From: JdFR-22 sp964534325
GTDB lineage: Archaea; Halobacteriota; Archaeoglobi; Archaeoglobales; Archaeoglobaceae
Reading direction: 5' to 3'
DNA length: 64,000 nt
Assembly (NCBI GenBank): GCA_964534325.1
Contig: CAZHOR010000007.1
Span: forward strand, 1-64,000
Part shown: one piece after another, positions 36,161-44,767 of the stretch
Position numbering within the stretch: position 1 is the stretch's first letter
Layout of the letters: the number at the start of each line of letters is the position of its first letter
Notes under the pieces: model-generated
Databases searched by the model: none
What the model was told of the DNA's origin: nothing
The model's input: only the letters and a program-made list of their open reading frames with translations
Program-made: the position numbers and the translations under genes

Positions 36161-36398
36161 AGTATTATAATAATCATTTACTTAAAGGTTTTGGAAAACG
36201 TATTATTATCATAAATTTGGGGAAAAGGCAGTGGCTGAAGAGGTGATCAGGATTTAGAAGGAAGCTGAGGAGCTAAATCCTGAGGTGATACCTCTGCAGC
36301 CTCAATAATTCCGCTCACAAAATATAAAATAGTTAATGGATAGCCTGCAAATTGTAATCACAATGACCGTACACCTGAAGACGTTATACACTCCCTCA

Positions 36399-37484
36399 CT
36401 AGATGTGATGGTATTTTGAATGCACTTCCTTTACTTTACCAATTATGTTTTGAATGACGTCCAGGTTAGCGCTCCTATCAGGTGATCTGTAGTTTTCCGG
36501 CTCCCTTATGCTGGTAGTATCCAGTCCTGCAAGGCTGGCAATGACCGCCAGATTGGTATAGGGTAAACCTCCTTCAACCCCATATCCTCCTTCCAGAACC
36601 GCCACCAACCTATCCCTACACAATTCGGATGCCATATCTACCGCAATTCCCATTAGTTTAGCATATCCCTGAGCAGTCAGGTCCAACATGGTGATGGGGT
36701 CGGTGAAGTGGTTGTCCTGACCTGCTTCCACCACCAGCATATCCGGTTTGAATTCCCTTGCCAGGGGAATGAATACTTCATTGACCACCTGGAGATAGCC
36801 TTCATCAGAGGTTCCAGGGGGGAGAGGAACATTCACATTATATCCTTCTCCCTCACCCAATCCAACTTCTTCGATGAAGCCTGTCCCGGGGAAAAGGGTC
36901 TTACCGCTCTGGTGGGTGGAAATAGTGAGTACTGAGGGGTCTTCGTAGAAGATGGATTGTGTTCCATCGAAGTGATGGGCGTCCCAGTCCCAGATCAACA
37001 CTCTTTCAATTCCATGTTTCTCCTGAAGATATCTGATCATTATAGCGGTGCTGTTCAAGAAGCAGAAACCATGACCATGAGAGACAGAAGCGTGGTGCCC
37101 TGGAGGTCTGGCCATAACAAACGAGTGGTCCACATCCTTTTCCACAACGAGCTCGCCACCCAGTATTGCTCCCCCTGCGGCAAGCCTTGCCTGTTCAAAG
37201 GTCACATCCTGAGCAATAGTTTCTCCCTCTCTATCTATAGCTAATCCCTTACCCATTCCGGCCAGCCTGTCGATGTAATCCTTTGAGTGCACTCTCAAGA
37301 GGTCTTCCATAGATGCTTTATGGGGCTCATAAACGGTTATCTCCGGCAGCTCGAATATTCCTTCTTCTTCCAGCTGGTCCATGGTGTACATCAACCGTTC
37401 CCTTCTCTCCGGATGGGTGGAAGAGTGCTCGTGAAGAAGGAAATCCCGATGATAGATCAGCCCGGTTTTCCATGAAGAAACCAT
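36399..37484 (-). CDS. Histone deacetylase family protein
   Basis: 361 residues. Family motifs: STHPERRERL near the N-terminus, RPPGHHAS with the catalytic His pair, WDWDAHHFDGTQ and AGQDNHFTDP supplying the zinc ligands, and EGGYG near the C-terminus. Archaeal members deacetylate small amines or acetyl-lysine on proteins such as Alba, which is also encoded in this window at 41290, though not adjacent. No ribosome-binding site is obvious, so the transcript may be leaderless. Confidence 0.9.
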   Translation of the reverse strand: MVSSWKTGLIYHRDFLLHEHSSTHPERRERLMYTMDQLEEEGIFELPEITVYEPHKASMEDLLRVHSKDYIDRLAGMGKGLAIDREGETIAQDVTFEQARLAAGGAILGGELVVEKDVDHSFVMARPPGHHASVSHGHGFCFLNSTAIMIRYLQEKHGIERVLIWDWDAHHFDGTQSIFYEDPSVLTISTHQSGKTLFPGTGFIEEVGLGEGEGYNVNVPLPPGTSDEGYLQVVNEVFIPLAREFKPDMLVVEAGQDNHFTDPITMLDLTAQGYAKLMGIAVDMASELCRDRLVAVLEGGYGVEGGLPYTNLAVIASLAGLDTTSIREPENYRSPDRSANLDVIQNIIGKVKEVHSKYHHI

Positions 37485-37626
37485 TTCACCACACCACAGA
37501 GCTCTTCACCGGTGCGGACTAAAAACGATTGCGGTAGCTCCTGGTATTTGATGGTGCTGTTTACTGTTTATTACAGTTTTTCAGGGCCCTATCGTGCTGG
37601 CTCAGGTCTAAAAAAGCGTTAAAAAG

Positions 37627-38334
37627 TTACTCTTTGCAGTTCCACAGGCCCATCCCTTCTTCCTTTGCTTTCTCCTGGTAGTCGAGGTATTCGGATTCTT
37701 TATCGAAGTCCTCTTCAGTATAGACCCTTGCCAGACCCAGTTTAACCATCTGTGCATTGATGTCCCTGTCATAGTCAACGTAAGCCAGAAGCCTGCCGTA
37801 TTCATCTCTAAAACCTGCCTGTCGATCGAATTCGATATCACAAATCCTTCCGGCAATAGCTGATGTGAGGTGTTCACTTGCAGACTGTCCCCAGCTCTCC
37901 AGACAGTAAACGTCGGTTATATTATCATACTCTCCCGGAGTGTTCCTTACGGCCACCGGCTCGGGAGCGTCAATCCCCAGCAATCTCAACCGCTCTTCCG
38001 TTTTATCCGGATAAACGACGACGTTTACAGTATCCCCATCTATTACTCCAACCACCTGAGCCTTATACTCCACGCCATATTCATACTGAGGTAGAGGAGT
38101 CCCTGCAGGCTCAGAGGAGGTAGTGGTCGTAACTGCGGTAGGGGTGGGTGTGGCAGCGGCTGGTGTCGAAGTAACTGTTGGAGTGGTGGTTGGTGAGGCA
38201 GTTGGGGTCTGCTCACTCATAGGGCTTTCTACTGGTGTTGGTGTGGTCACTCCATCTTCTTCCACACAGCCTGCAACCATTAATGCCAGGCTGAGAAGGG
38301 TTAAACCTAAGAGATACTTCAACATCCTCACCAT
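37627..38334 (-). CDS. Secreted thermonuclease-family lipoprotein
   Basis: 235 residues; the ATG at 38325 is an alternative start. Lipoprotein signal with lipobox MVAGC, a Thr/Pro/Ser-rich linker of about 50 residues, then a staphylococcal nuclease (SNase) domain (about 85-235): VIDGDTVNVVVY, ERLRLLGIDAPEP, GRLLAYVDYD, QMVKLGLARVY. The catalytic Asp and Arg are visible in DGDTV and RLRLLGIDAPE. It would digest DNA or RNA outside the cell. Confidence 0.85.
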   Translation of the reverse strand: MVRMLKYLLGLTLLSLALMVAGCVEEDGVTTPTPVESPMSEQTPTASPTTTPTVTSTPAAATPTPTAVTTTTSSEPAGTPLPQYEYGVEYKAQVVGVIDGDTVNVVVYPDKTEERLRLLGIDAPEPVAVRNTPGEYDNITDVYCLESWGQSASEHLTSAIAGRICDIEFDRQAGFRDEYGRLLAYVDYDRDINAQMVKLGLARVYTEEDFDKESEYLDYQEKAKEEGMGLWNCKE

Positions 38335-38496
38335 ATATTATTCAACTTAATGGTATATGTTCTTTTTTAATAATCGATGATAATCAGTTAAAATTTTTAA
38401 TTCAAATAAAATTATGGGCATTCCCTCAAATTATCATGATGTTTTCCGTGAGTTTTTAAAGCTTCAACCAAAATGTATCAACGGAGGTTGAGAAGC

Positions 38497-38973
38497 ATGA
38501 AAGAAAGGAGCAGAAAGCGGATAGTCAGTATAGCCACATTGTACCTCACATTGATTATTTTGATTTCCACCTTCGTTATGCAGGTAGGAATAGTTTATAA
38601 GGGTTCAGATAAAGATATAGAAAGTGTTGAGAGCTCCCCCAGTTTAGGAGTTAACGAACAGGAGATGGAGAAGGTATCTGCAGTTATCGAAGTGAGCCCC
38701 CAAGATTTAGATTTAAGTGAGGAAGGAAAGTTCACCGTCTTTATTCAGTTGCCAGAGCCACATCAGGTCACAGAAATAAAACAAGATTCCTTAAGGTGTA
38801 ATGGAGCAACACCCACTGAAGTAACTGTAACCGACTACAACGGCGGATATTTAATGGCCCAGTTCAATACCCAGTACCTGGAAGAAGAAGACAGTGATCA
38901 GGGAGTTCTCAATGTAGAAGGACAGCTAAAGGACGGAGAAACCTATTTCGAAGCACAAAAAGTATTGAACTGA
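38497..38973 (+). CDS. Small secreted protein, unknown beta-domain
   Basis: 158 residues from the ATG at 38497, chosen because GGAGGTT lies 8 bases upstream; the frame opens at 38473. One N-terminal hydrophobic segment (IATLYLTLIILISTFVMQVG), then a domain beginning VIEVSPQDLDLSEEGKFTVFI and ..DSLRCNGATPTEVTV. I recognise this as a domain seen in archaeal and bacterial exported proteins (pattern P..LNL.S.G..V..YI.LP.........S.RLNG), often near cell-surface repeats. Function unknown. Confidence 0.65.
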   Translation: MKERSRKRIVSIATLYLTLIILISTFVMQVGIVYKGSDKDIESVESSPSLGVNEQEMEKVSAVIEVSPQDLDLSEEGKFTVFIQLPEPHQVTEIKQDSLRCNGATPTEVTVTDYNGGYLMAQFNTQYLEEEDSDQGVLNVEGQLKDGETYFEAQKVLN

Positions 38974-39045
38974 CGACAAAAAAACAAAAAACAAGCTTCA
39001 GATCGGCGTTGGGTCTATACTCGGTAAAGCATAAAAAACCCTAAA

Positions 39046-39359
39046 TTATCCTTTTTTGAACGATATAGCATTATCCACCAAACTAACCGTATGAGAGTCC
39101 ACCAGGATTAAATCCTCCATCTCGCTTAAAAAGACTTTGAAAGCGTTGATCAGCCCCAAACCTTTTTCAGTTGTCTTAAAGACGTTTTTACCTCCATCTC
39201 GAGTCAGCACTAAAAAATCTCCTTCAACCAAAGGTCAATATATTTATCTGCCTTCTGCTTGAAATTCAAATAGGATGCAAACACGATCTTCGTTTTTGTA
39301 GCTCCCTCCATTGAGGCTTGAAGAATGTCAAGCCTGATTTCATACCTCGACCTTTTCAT
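39046..39359 (-). pseudogene. Frameshifted winged-helix transcription regulator (HTH_45-like)
   Basis: The N-terminal half reads MKRSRYEIRLDILQASMEG...NFKQKADKYIDL from the ATG at 39359 (GGAGAG upstream). The C-terminal half continues in another frame as LVEGDFLVLTRDGG...TTEKGLGLINAF to a stop at 39046. Together they match the standard archaeal winged-helix family of about 95-100 residues. The span of 314 bases is not a multiple of 3, and one missing base near 39230 (between GACCTT and GGTTGAAGG on the coding strand) would repair it. A recent mutation or a sequencing error; the gene may be functional in the real genome. Confidence 0.75.
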
Positions 39360-39484
39360 CTAAAACTCTCCACCGGCATTTAGACTATAAATAAATCCTA
39401 TACTGCTTCTTTAGCCATAAATTAAATAATTAACCCGAACTAAAGTTCTAAAGCTAAACCAGTACTCTAAATAAGGTTAGAAAA

Positions 39485-39575
39485 TACTGAACTAAAATAC
39501 TGTTTTAAGTTACTATGTTGAGTTACTGAATTAAGATAAGGGCTTGTGATACTGAACTAAAACCAGTAGTTCAAT
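39485..39575. repeat. 13-bp tandem repeats, consensus TACTGAACTAAAA
   Basis: Units start at 39485, 39498, 39511, 39524 and 39550 (an eroded unit at 39537), exactly 13 bases apart. The first and sixth units are identical. Next to them is an inverted copy (CAGTAGTTCA) and, at 39437-39448, the palindrome GAACT-AA-AGTTC. The array lies just upstream of the winged-helix pseudogene and may be its operator or an unrelated iteron array. Confidence 0.6.
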
Positions 39576-39644
39576 TACCAATTATTATAAACCATCTCTC
39601 TCAATTTTCAAGGGTTTTGAGGTGCTCAAATCAGTTATAAGGGT

Positions 39645-39740
39645 GGTGGCTGGGTTATAAAAGGTGGTAGTGGTTTAAGTATGGGGGTGTGGGGGTTAAG
39701 ATATGGGGGATTGGAACAGGTTCGATTTTACCCAGCCACC
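39645..39740. repeat. 11-bp perfect inverted repeat around G-rich spacer
   Basis: GGTGGCTGGGT (39645-39655) pairs with ACCCAGCCACC (39730-39740). The spacer has three GGGGG tracts and several GG/GGG runs (39675-39710). This GC-rich island in an AT-rich 650-base gap could be a structured RNA about 100 nt long or a G-quadruplex-forming element. No ORF. The remainder of 39232-39885 shows nothing further. Confidence 0.4.
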
Positions 39741-39885
39741 TGCCACCAATTAATCATTTAGAGAGTTTAAACATATAAAATTTTTTGTTTTTTACCATCC
39801 ATAAAAATATCAGACCACGTCATCAATTAGATGGTTCTTCATCCCAAAAAGTCCACTAAACCCAGTTAGAACCTCCAAAAAGAGT

Positions 39886-39957
39886 GGACCGATGGGGATT
39901 TGAACCCCAGGCCTCTGCCATGCCAAGGCAGCGCTCTTCCAACTGAGCTATCGGCCC
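39886..39957 (-). tRNA. tRNA-Ala (GGC)
   Basis: 72 nt read on the minus strand. Acceptor stem GGGCCGA/TCGGTCC including the G3:U70 wobble that defines alanine tRNA, D-arm TAGCTCAGTTGGAAGAGC, anticodon loop TTGGCAT between CTGCC and GGCAG with anticodon GGC, and T-arm CTGGGGTTCAAATCCCCA. CCA is not encoded. A T-run (CTCTTTTTGG) lies directly downstream as terminator. Confidence 0.95.
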
Positions 39958-40167
39958 ATTGGTATTTAGGGCTTATTCTATTATTTCTTTAAATGAGTTT
40001 ATGAAGTTTGCGGTAAATGGTGAATGGGAAAGTAAGTAAAAGTATGGTAAAGGGGGTTATATGTTTTTTAGGTAGTATGTCCTGATGTGACCTGGGGTTT
40101 AAATCTTTACTTTTCATCTTTCAATTTCAGGGCAAAATTTAAAAGTACGTGATAAAGGGTTAGCCAT

Positions 40168-41202
40168 ATGAGCAAACTCAAAGTTGCTGTACTGGGAGCC
40201 ACAGGTATGGTGGGTCAGAAGTTTATTCAGCTCCTCTCAGGTCATCCCTGGTTCGAGTTAGAGTCATTAGCGGCTTCAGAGCGTAGAGTAGGTAAGACTT
40301 ACGGAGAGGAGGTTGACTGGATCGTATCTTCAGACATGCCTCCAGAGGCGAAAGATATGGAGATGGATCCTCTGGACCCCAAAAAGGTGGATGCTGATAT
40401 CGCTTTTTCTGCCCTTCCATCCAGTGTGGCGAAAGAAGTTGAGGAAGAATTCGCTAAAGAGGGTTTTATAGTTGCCAGCAATGCATCATCTTTCAGGATG
40501 GGAACAGATATTCCTCTGATCATTCCGGAAGTGAATCCCGATCACCTGGGCCTGGTAGACGTGCAGAAAAAGAATAGGGGGTGGGATGGTTTCATTGTCA
40601 CCAACCCCAACTGCACCACCATCGTCTTCGTCATTACCTTAAAGCCTCTGCTCAATCTCGGTCTTCAGGATGTTACCATGGCTTCCATGCAGGCTTTAAG
40701 CGGAGCAGGTTATCCGGGTGTTCCTTCCCTGGGTATAACGGATAACGTGTTGCCCTACATCAAGGGGGAGGAAGAGAAGGTCGAGGTCGAGCCCCTCAAG
40801 CTTCTGGGGAAGTTCAATGGAAATGAGATAGATTTTGCTCCCCTCAATGTTTCGGTATCCTGTCACCGTGTTCCCGTCATCGATGGCCATCTGGAGGCTC
40901 TATGGACCCGATTTGATAGGGACGTCAGCGTAGATGATGTGGTTCAAGCCTTTGAGTCCCTAAAACCTCTTGACCTCCCTACTTCACCTGAAAAAGTCAT
41001 TAAAGTGAGGTACGAGCCCGACAGACCTCAACCCCGCCTTGATAGGGATGAAGGCAATGGGATGAGCATAACTGTAGGAAGAATACGGGAGGATAGGGAC
41101 CGCACTGTAAAATACATGGCTATGGGACACAATACGGTACGAGGCGCCGCAGGAGCCAGCATATTGAATGCAGAGCTAATGGTTAAGCAAAAGCTGATAT
41201 GA
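40168..41202 (+). CDS. asd: Aspartate-semialdehyde dehydrogenase
   Basis: 344 residues. NADP-binding GATGMVGQKFIQLL at the N-terminus, the active-site cysteine in VTNPNCTTI, SMQALSGAGYPGVPS, and the later catalytic His in SCHRVPVIDGH. Converts aspartyl phosphate to the semialdehyde for Lys/Thr/Met synthesis. A TATA box AATTTAAAAG at 40136-40145 is about 25 bases before the ATG, so the message is probably leaderless or nearly so. Confidence 0.95.
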   Translation: MSKLKVAVLGATGMVGQKFIQLLSGHPWFELESLAASERRVGKTYGEEVDWIVSSDMPPEAKDMEMDPLDPKKVDADIAFSALPSSVAKEVEEEFAKEGFIVASNASSFRMGTDIPLIIPEVNPDHLGLVDVQKKNRGWDGFIVTNPNCTTIVFVITLKPLLNLGLQDVTMASMQALSGAGYPGVPSLGITDNVLPYIKGEEEKVEVEPLKLLGKFNGNEIDFAPLNVSVSCHRVPVIDGHLEALWTRFDRDVSVDDVVQAFESLKPLDLPTSPEKVIKVRYEPDRPQPRLDRDEGNGMSITVGRIREDRDRTVKYMAMGHNTVRGAAGASILNAELMVKQKLI

Positions 41203-41289
41203 TATCAACAATTTAAAGTGAGAAAAATTAATATAACTTTAGGATTTGTGAGCAATCACAAAAAACAAGACTAACAGGGAGGTAGAAAA

Positions 41290-41559
41290 ATGGCTGAAAA
41301 CGCAGTGTTTGTTGGAAATAAGCCGGTTATGAACTACGTTCTGGCAGTGTTGACCCAGTTCAACAGTGGAATTGGAGAGGTCTCAGTTAAAGCGAGAGGA
41401 AGAGCAATAAGCAGAGCAGTCGATGTAGCAGAGATCGTCAGAAAAAGGTTCCTGCCGGATGTGGACGTTAAGGATATAAGCATTTCCACAGAAAAGGTAG
41501 AAAGTGAACAGGGAGAAGCAAACGTCTCAGCAATAGAGATCACCCTCGCCAAGAAGTAG
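41290..41559 (+). CDS. albA: DNA/RNA-binding protein Alba
   Basis: 89 residues with strong GGGAGGT upstream. The sequence VFVGNKPVMNYVLAVLTQFNSG and KARGRAISRAVDVAEIVRKRFLP is classic Alba, including the lysine/arginine DNA-contact region. A small abundant chromatin protein. A TATA element TTAATATAAC lies about 60 bases upstream. Confidence 0.95.
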   Translation: MAENAVFVGNKPVMNYVLAVLTQFNSGIGEVSVKARGRAISRAVDVAEIVRKRFLPDVDVKDISISTEKVESEQGEANVSAIEITLAKK

Positions 41560-41583
41560 GGTATTCAATTAATAAACAATACT

Positions 41584-41609
41584 ATTTTGGATTTTTTATT
41601 ATTTTTCTT
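41584..41609 (+). terminator. T-rich terminator after alba
   Basis: Three T-runs (ATTTTGG, ATTTTTTATT, ATTTTTCTT) follow the alba stop by 25-50 bases, as expected for archaeal factor-independent termination. Confidence 0.4.
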
Positions 41610-41702
41610 AAAGCCGGTTTCTGTTTATTGCCTATACCTGTTACTGCTGATGTATTTATAGAATCAAAAACGTTAATTAACCCTATTCAAGAGAAAAATA
41701 TA

Positions 41703-42923
41703 ATGATTAAAGGTTTGCCCACACTTGATGACGTGGAGTGCGAGGGTAAAAGCGTTCTTGCAAGGCTGGATATTAACTCCCCTATTGTTAATTCTACTAT
41801 TCTTGACACAAACAGGTTCGAGGGTCATTTGCCGACTTTAGACCATCTGGAGGGTTCTAAAGTTGTTATAACCTCCCACCAGAGCAGACCGGGAAAGAAG
41901 GATTTCACCACCCTGGAGAGCCACGCTAAGGTTCTTTCCAGGATTCTGGGGAAAAATGTGACCTATATTGACGAAATGTTCAGCAAGAGGGCTATAGAAG
42001 AGATAGACAATATGGAGAATGGTGATGTTCTGCTTCTGGAGAATGTTAGGCTATATTCTGAGGAGAGAATGGATAGAAGCCCTGAAAGCCACTCGGGTTC
42101 GATCATGGTAAACAAATTGAAAGACCATTTCGACCTGTTCATTAACGATGCCTTCGCAGCGTGCCACAGAAATAACGCGTCGATGGTGGGCTTTGTCCCT
42201 GTATTACCCTCAGTTGGGGGTAGATTGATCGAGAAGGAGGTTGAGGCCCTTTCAACAGCCCTTCACTCCAAAGACAGCAAGATATTCGTTTTAGGGGGAG
42301 CAAAGATAAAGGACTCGGTCAAGGTCATGGAGAATGTATTGACCAGAAATATCGCTGAAAAGGTCGTACTTACCGGCGTTACGGCCATATATTTTCATAT
42401 GCTTGATGGGCAGGATATCGGGGATAATGAGGAAGTGGTAGAGGAGAACAAAGAAGATATTGACGACAGCAAGATGAAGAAATTATTGAAGGATTACAGA
42501 GATAGAGTAGTTCTTCCCATAGATTATGGTGTAGAAGTAGATGGCGTAAGGAACGACGTGTCCATAGAAGAACTCCAGGGAAAGATCATGGACATCGGTA
42601 TCAACACCATCTCCGCCTTGAGCGAAATTATACCTCAATACGATATCGCAGTAATAAATGGACCCTCTGGTGTCTTTGAGGATGAAAAGTTCGCCTTAGG
42701 CACCACGGAAGTCCTCAGATCAGTTTCTGAGGCCGATTTTTCCATCGTTGGAGGAGGACACATCTCTTCAGCCGCCAGAATAACCGGCATGGATAGAAAG
42801 ATGGATCACATATCCACCGGAGGCAGTTCCTGTATAAGATTTCTTTCCGGAGAGGATTTAATTACCCTGGACGTTATCAAGGACTACTGGAAAAATAAGT
42901 GGAGCATAACCAGTAGCCAGTAG
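41703..42923 (+). CDS. pgk: Phosphoglycerate kinase, archaeal type
   Basis: 406 residues from the ATG at 41703 (MIKGLPTLDDVECEGKSVLARLD); the frame extends upstream to 41628 without family similarity. Motifs: SHQSRPGKKDF, LLLENVRLYSEE, FINDAFAACHRNNASMVGF, LGGAKIKDSVKVMENVL, INGPSGVFEDEKFALGT and the C-terminal glycine-rich STGGSSCIRFLSGE. Reversible ADP/ATP exchange with 1,3-bisphosphoglycerate. It probably has its own promoter; TTTATAG near 41653 is a candidate TATA element. Confidence 0.95.
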   Translation: MIKGLPTLDDVECEGKSVLARLDINSPIVNSTILDTNRFEGHLPTLDHLEGSKVVITSHQSRPGKKDFTTLESHAKVLSRILGKNVTYIDEMFSKRAIEEIDNMENGDVLLLENVRLYSEERMDRSPESHSGSIMVNKLKDHFDLFINDAFAACHRNNASMVGFVPVLPSVGGRLIEKEVEALSTALHSKDSKIFVLGGAKIKDSVKVMENVLTRNIAEKVVLTGVTAIYFHMLDGQDIGDNEEVVEENKEDIDDSKMKKLLKDYRDRVVLPIDYGVEVDGVRNDVSIEELQGKIMDIGINTISALSEIIPQYDIAVINGPSGVFEDEKFALGTTEVLRSVSEADFSIVGGGHISSAARITGMDRKMDHISTGGSSCIRFLSGEDLITLDVIKDYWKNKWSITSSQ

Positions 42924-42951
42924 AACGTATTCCAAGTTTATAAGTTTATGG

Positions 42952-43506
42952 TTATAGGCCTTCCCATCTCTTGAAGTCTGTTGTGATACTGAATTTCTCC
43001 AGAACCCTGCCCACCGTCTGGGAGACCATCTCATCAATGCTTGCCGGCCTGGTGTATAAAGCCGGTAACGGAGGCATAATAACTGCTCCCAGCTCCGATA
43101 GGGTTAACAGCGTTCTCAGATGCCCGGAGTGTAGAGGGGTTTCCCTCACCAGCAGGATCAGTTTCCTCCTCTCCTTCAAAGTTACATCTGCTGCCCTGGT
43201 GATGAGGTTGTCCGTGATACCGTGGGCTATGCTGGAAGCAGTCTTCATGGTGCAGGGAGCGATGATCATCCCATCGTGGTTGAAGCTCCCACTGGCCATG
43301 GGCGCTGCAATATCCTCGTTATCATAGAACTTAGAAGCCATTGATTTGAGGTAGTCGAGATCATAATCGGTTTCCACCTTCAACGTTATCTCCGCTGGCT
43401 CAGAGACTATTAAATGGGTTTCGATCTCCTTTTTGTGGAGCTCTTCCAGTAGCTTGACTCCGTAAAGCTGTCCTGAAGCTCCCGTCAGTGCCAGAACAAT
43501 TTTCAT
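42952..43506 (-). CDS. ubiX: Flavin prenyltransferase UbiX
   Basis: 184 residues. ALTGASGQLYGVKLLEELHK (flavin-binding GASG), SEPAEITL, PMASGSFNHDGMIIAPCTMKTASSIAHG and ERRKLILLVRETPLHSGHL are all conserved. It makes prenylated FMN for a UbiD-type decarboxylase; no ubiD is in the window. Convergent with pgk. Confidence 0.95.
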   Translation of the reverse strand: MKIVLALTGASGQLYGVKLLEELHKKEIETHLIVSEPAEITLKVETDYDLDYLKSMASKFYDNEDIAAPMASGSFNHDGMIIAPCTMKTASSIAHGITDNLITRAADVTLKERRKLILLVRETPLHSGHLRTLLTLSELGAVIMPPLPALYTRPASIDEMVSQTVGRVLEKFSITTDFKRWEGL

Positions 43507-43621
43507 GTTGGCTTGCGTTATGTAGCATATTATTTATTTTTCACCATCATTTGAGCAGAGTTTATCCAAATCCATTACTATAACTATTAATATAATAATG
43601 GGGCTAATGTAAAATGATAAA

Positions 43622-43632
43622 GTTTATATGTT
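43622..43632 (+). promoter_or_regulatory. TATA box for the 43653 gene
   Basis: AGTTTATATGT lies 21-31 bases upstream of the ATG at 43653, the expected distance for a leaderless archaeal transcript. Confidence 0.5.
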
Positions 43633-43652
43633 CCCCTGATTTCTTCTAAATC

Positions 43653-44039
43653 ATGAAAAGGTTATATGTGATAGTGTTGGTTGCCGCTATTGCTGGACTG
43701 GGTGTTACGGGCGTTGTGCTCGCTTCCATGTCTGAAGGGGATGTCAATGTTTCTGAGGAGAAGATATCGATCAGCCCCGGTAGCTATACTATAAACATGG
43801 AAAACCACAGGGTCTACCCCAAGGACCTAAATGTGAGCACTGATGAAGAAATGAGCAATGTCCACATAAAAGCCCTGCCCGCAGATGATGAAACTGCTGA
43901 GGAATGGGGAATAAACTTTGTAGCCTTTGCTGAGAAGGACAAAATAGACACGGGCCCAGGTGGAGAAGATGTCACTATCATGCACTATGCTGAAGAACCG
44001 GGTAACTATAAAGTGAAGATAATTGCGGCAAAAGATTAG
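43653..44039 (+). CDS. Small secreted beta-sandwich protein
   Basis: 128 residues. Signal peptide MKRLYVIVLVAAIAGLG, then SEEKISISPGSYTINMENHRVYPKDLNV... and a C-terminal MHYAEEPGNYKVKIIAAKD. It looks like one small Ig-type domain. No family assigned and no anchor visible. It overlaps the next small membrane gene by 17 bases. Confidence 0.6.
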   Translation: MKRLYVIVLVAAIAGLGVTGVVLASMSEGDVNVSEEKISISPGSYTINMENHRVYPKDLNVSTDEEMSNVHIKALPADDETAEEWGINFVAFAEKDKIDTGPGGEDVTIMHYAEEPGNYKVKIIAAKD

Positions 44040-44307
44040 TGGTCCCTGGATTCTGGCGATCGCCTTCTACGGAGTTGGTGATACAGCGACAACCTACCTG
44101 AACCTCCTATCAGGTTTCAGGGAGCTGAACCCGTTGATCAACCTCTACACGCTGGTCCCTCTCAAAATCTTTATTTTCATTTTTTTAATTCTCATTGCTG
44201 GAAGGGTTCGGGACCAGTCCATGGTGCCTGTATTGCTAATAATCTTGGGGTTGGTGGGGATAATTCGAAATGTGTTCCTGTTTTTAGGTGCTGGTAAGCT
44301 AATCTGA
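44023..44307 (+). CDS. Small membrane protein, DUF5658-like
   Basis: 94 residues from a TTG. Three or so hydrophobic helices; YGVGDTATTYLNLLSGFRELNPLINLY resembles the D..TT......G..E.NP signature of archaeal DUF5658 proteins. The start is uncertain because it lies inside the upstream gene. Function unknown. Confidence 0.5.
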   Translation: MRQKISGPWILAIAFYGVGDTATTYLNLLSGFRELNPLINLYTLVPLKIFIFIFLILIAGRVRDQSMVPVLLIILGLVGIIRNVFLFLGAGKLI

Positions 44308-44467
44308 TCCAGAGATACCATGAAAGTATCTCATTAAGTCTCTTCTCTAATCGCTTATGTTTGTAATAACCAGGGTAGATGAAAAAGATAGAGGGAAAGT
44401 TATTATTTAAGGATTAACAAAAAAGATTTTTCCCTACGCGTCAGATACTATATGGGAGGTGGTTGGT

Positions 44468-44629
44468 TTGCGGATAAAATACTCAGCTGATTCTGATATT
44501 TTATTGATAAAATTTAGAGGAGGGTTCCCTCTGATTCAGTGGAATGTTGCGGAGTTGATAGCTCATTAAGGGAAAGATGGGAAACTATTAGAAGTTGAAG
44601 TGCTGAATGTATCTGAATTTGTGGTGTAA
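44468..44629 (+). pseudogene. DUF2283 gene interrupted by one stop codon
   Basis: From the TTG at 44468 the frame reads LRIKYSADSDILLIKFRGG...VAELIAH, hits one in-frame TAA, then continues KDGKLLEVEVLNVSEFVV to a second stop. This is the DUF2283 pattern (MRIKYD..AD.LYI......DGK...EIL.AS), intact elsewhere at 62074-62286. The rest of 44308-44767 shows nothing further. It lies just outside the HEPN/MNT pair. Confidence 0.65.
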
Positions 44630-44767
44630 CTGAGTTCAACTTCCCATTGGAGGATATATCGGCCTTAAGACATAGAATAGAATAGAGTAATCCAGAGCAT
44701 AAGCTCTTATTTAAAGAAATTGAACCCCCGAAGCGGTTAATTGTAATTCAGAAAACCATTAGCACTA

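Noticed and set aside
38123..38350. Open frame MVVTAVGVGVAAAG... on the plus strand
   Set aside because: Antisense shadow of the Thr/Pro-rich linker in the secreted nuclease; low-complexity and no ribosome-binding site.
39700..39745. GGTTCGATTTT followed by ACCCAGCCACCTGCCACCA looks like a tRNA T-arm and CCA end
   Set aside because: The five bases flanking the loop do not pair and there is no matching anticodon or D-arm upstream. The sequence is better explained by the 11-bp inverted repeat.
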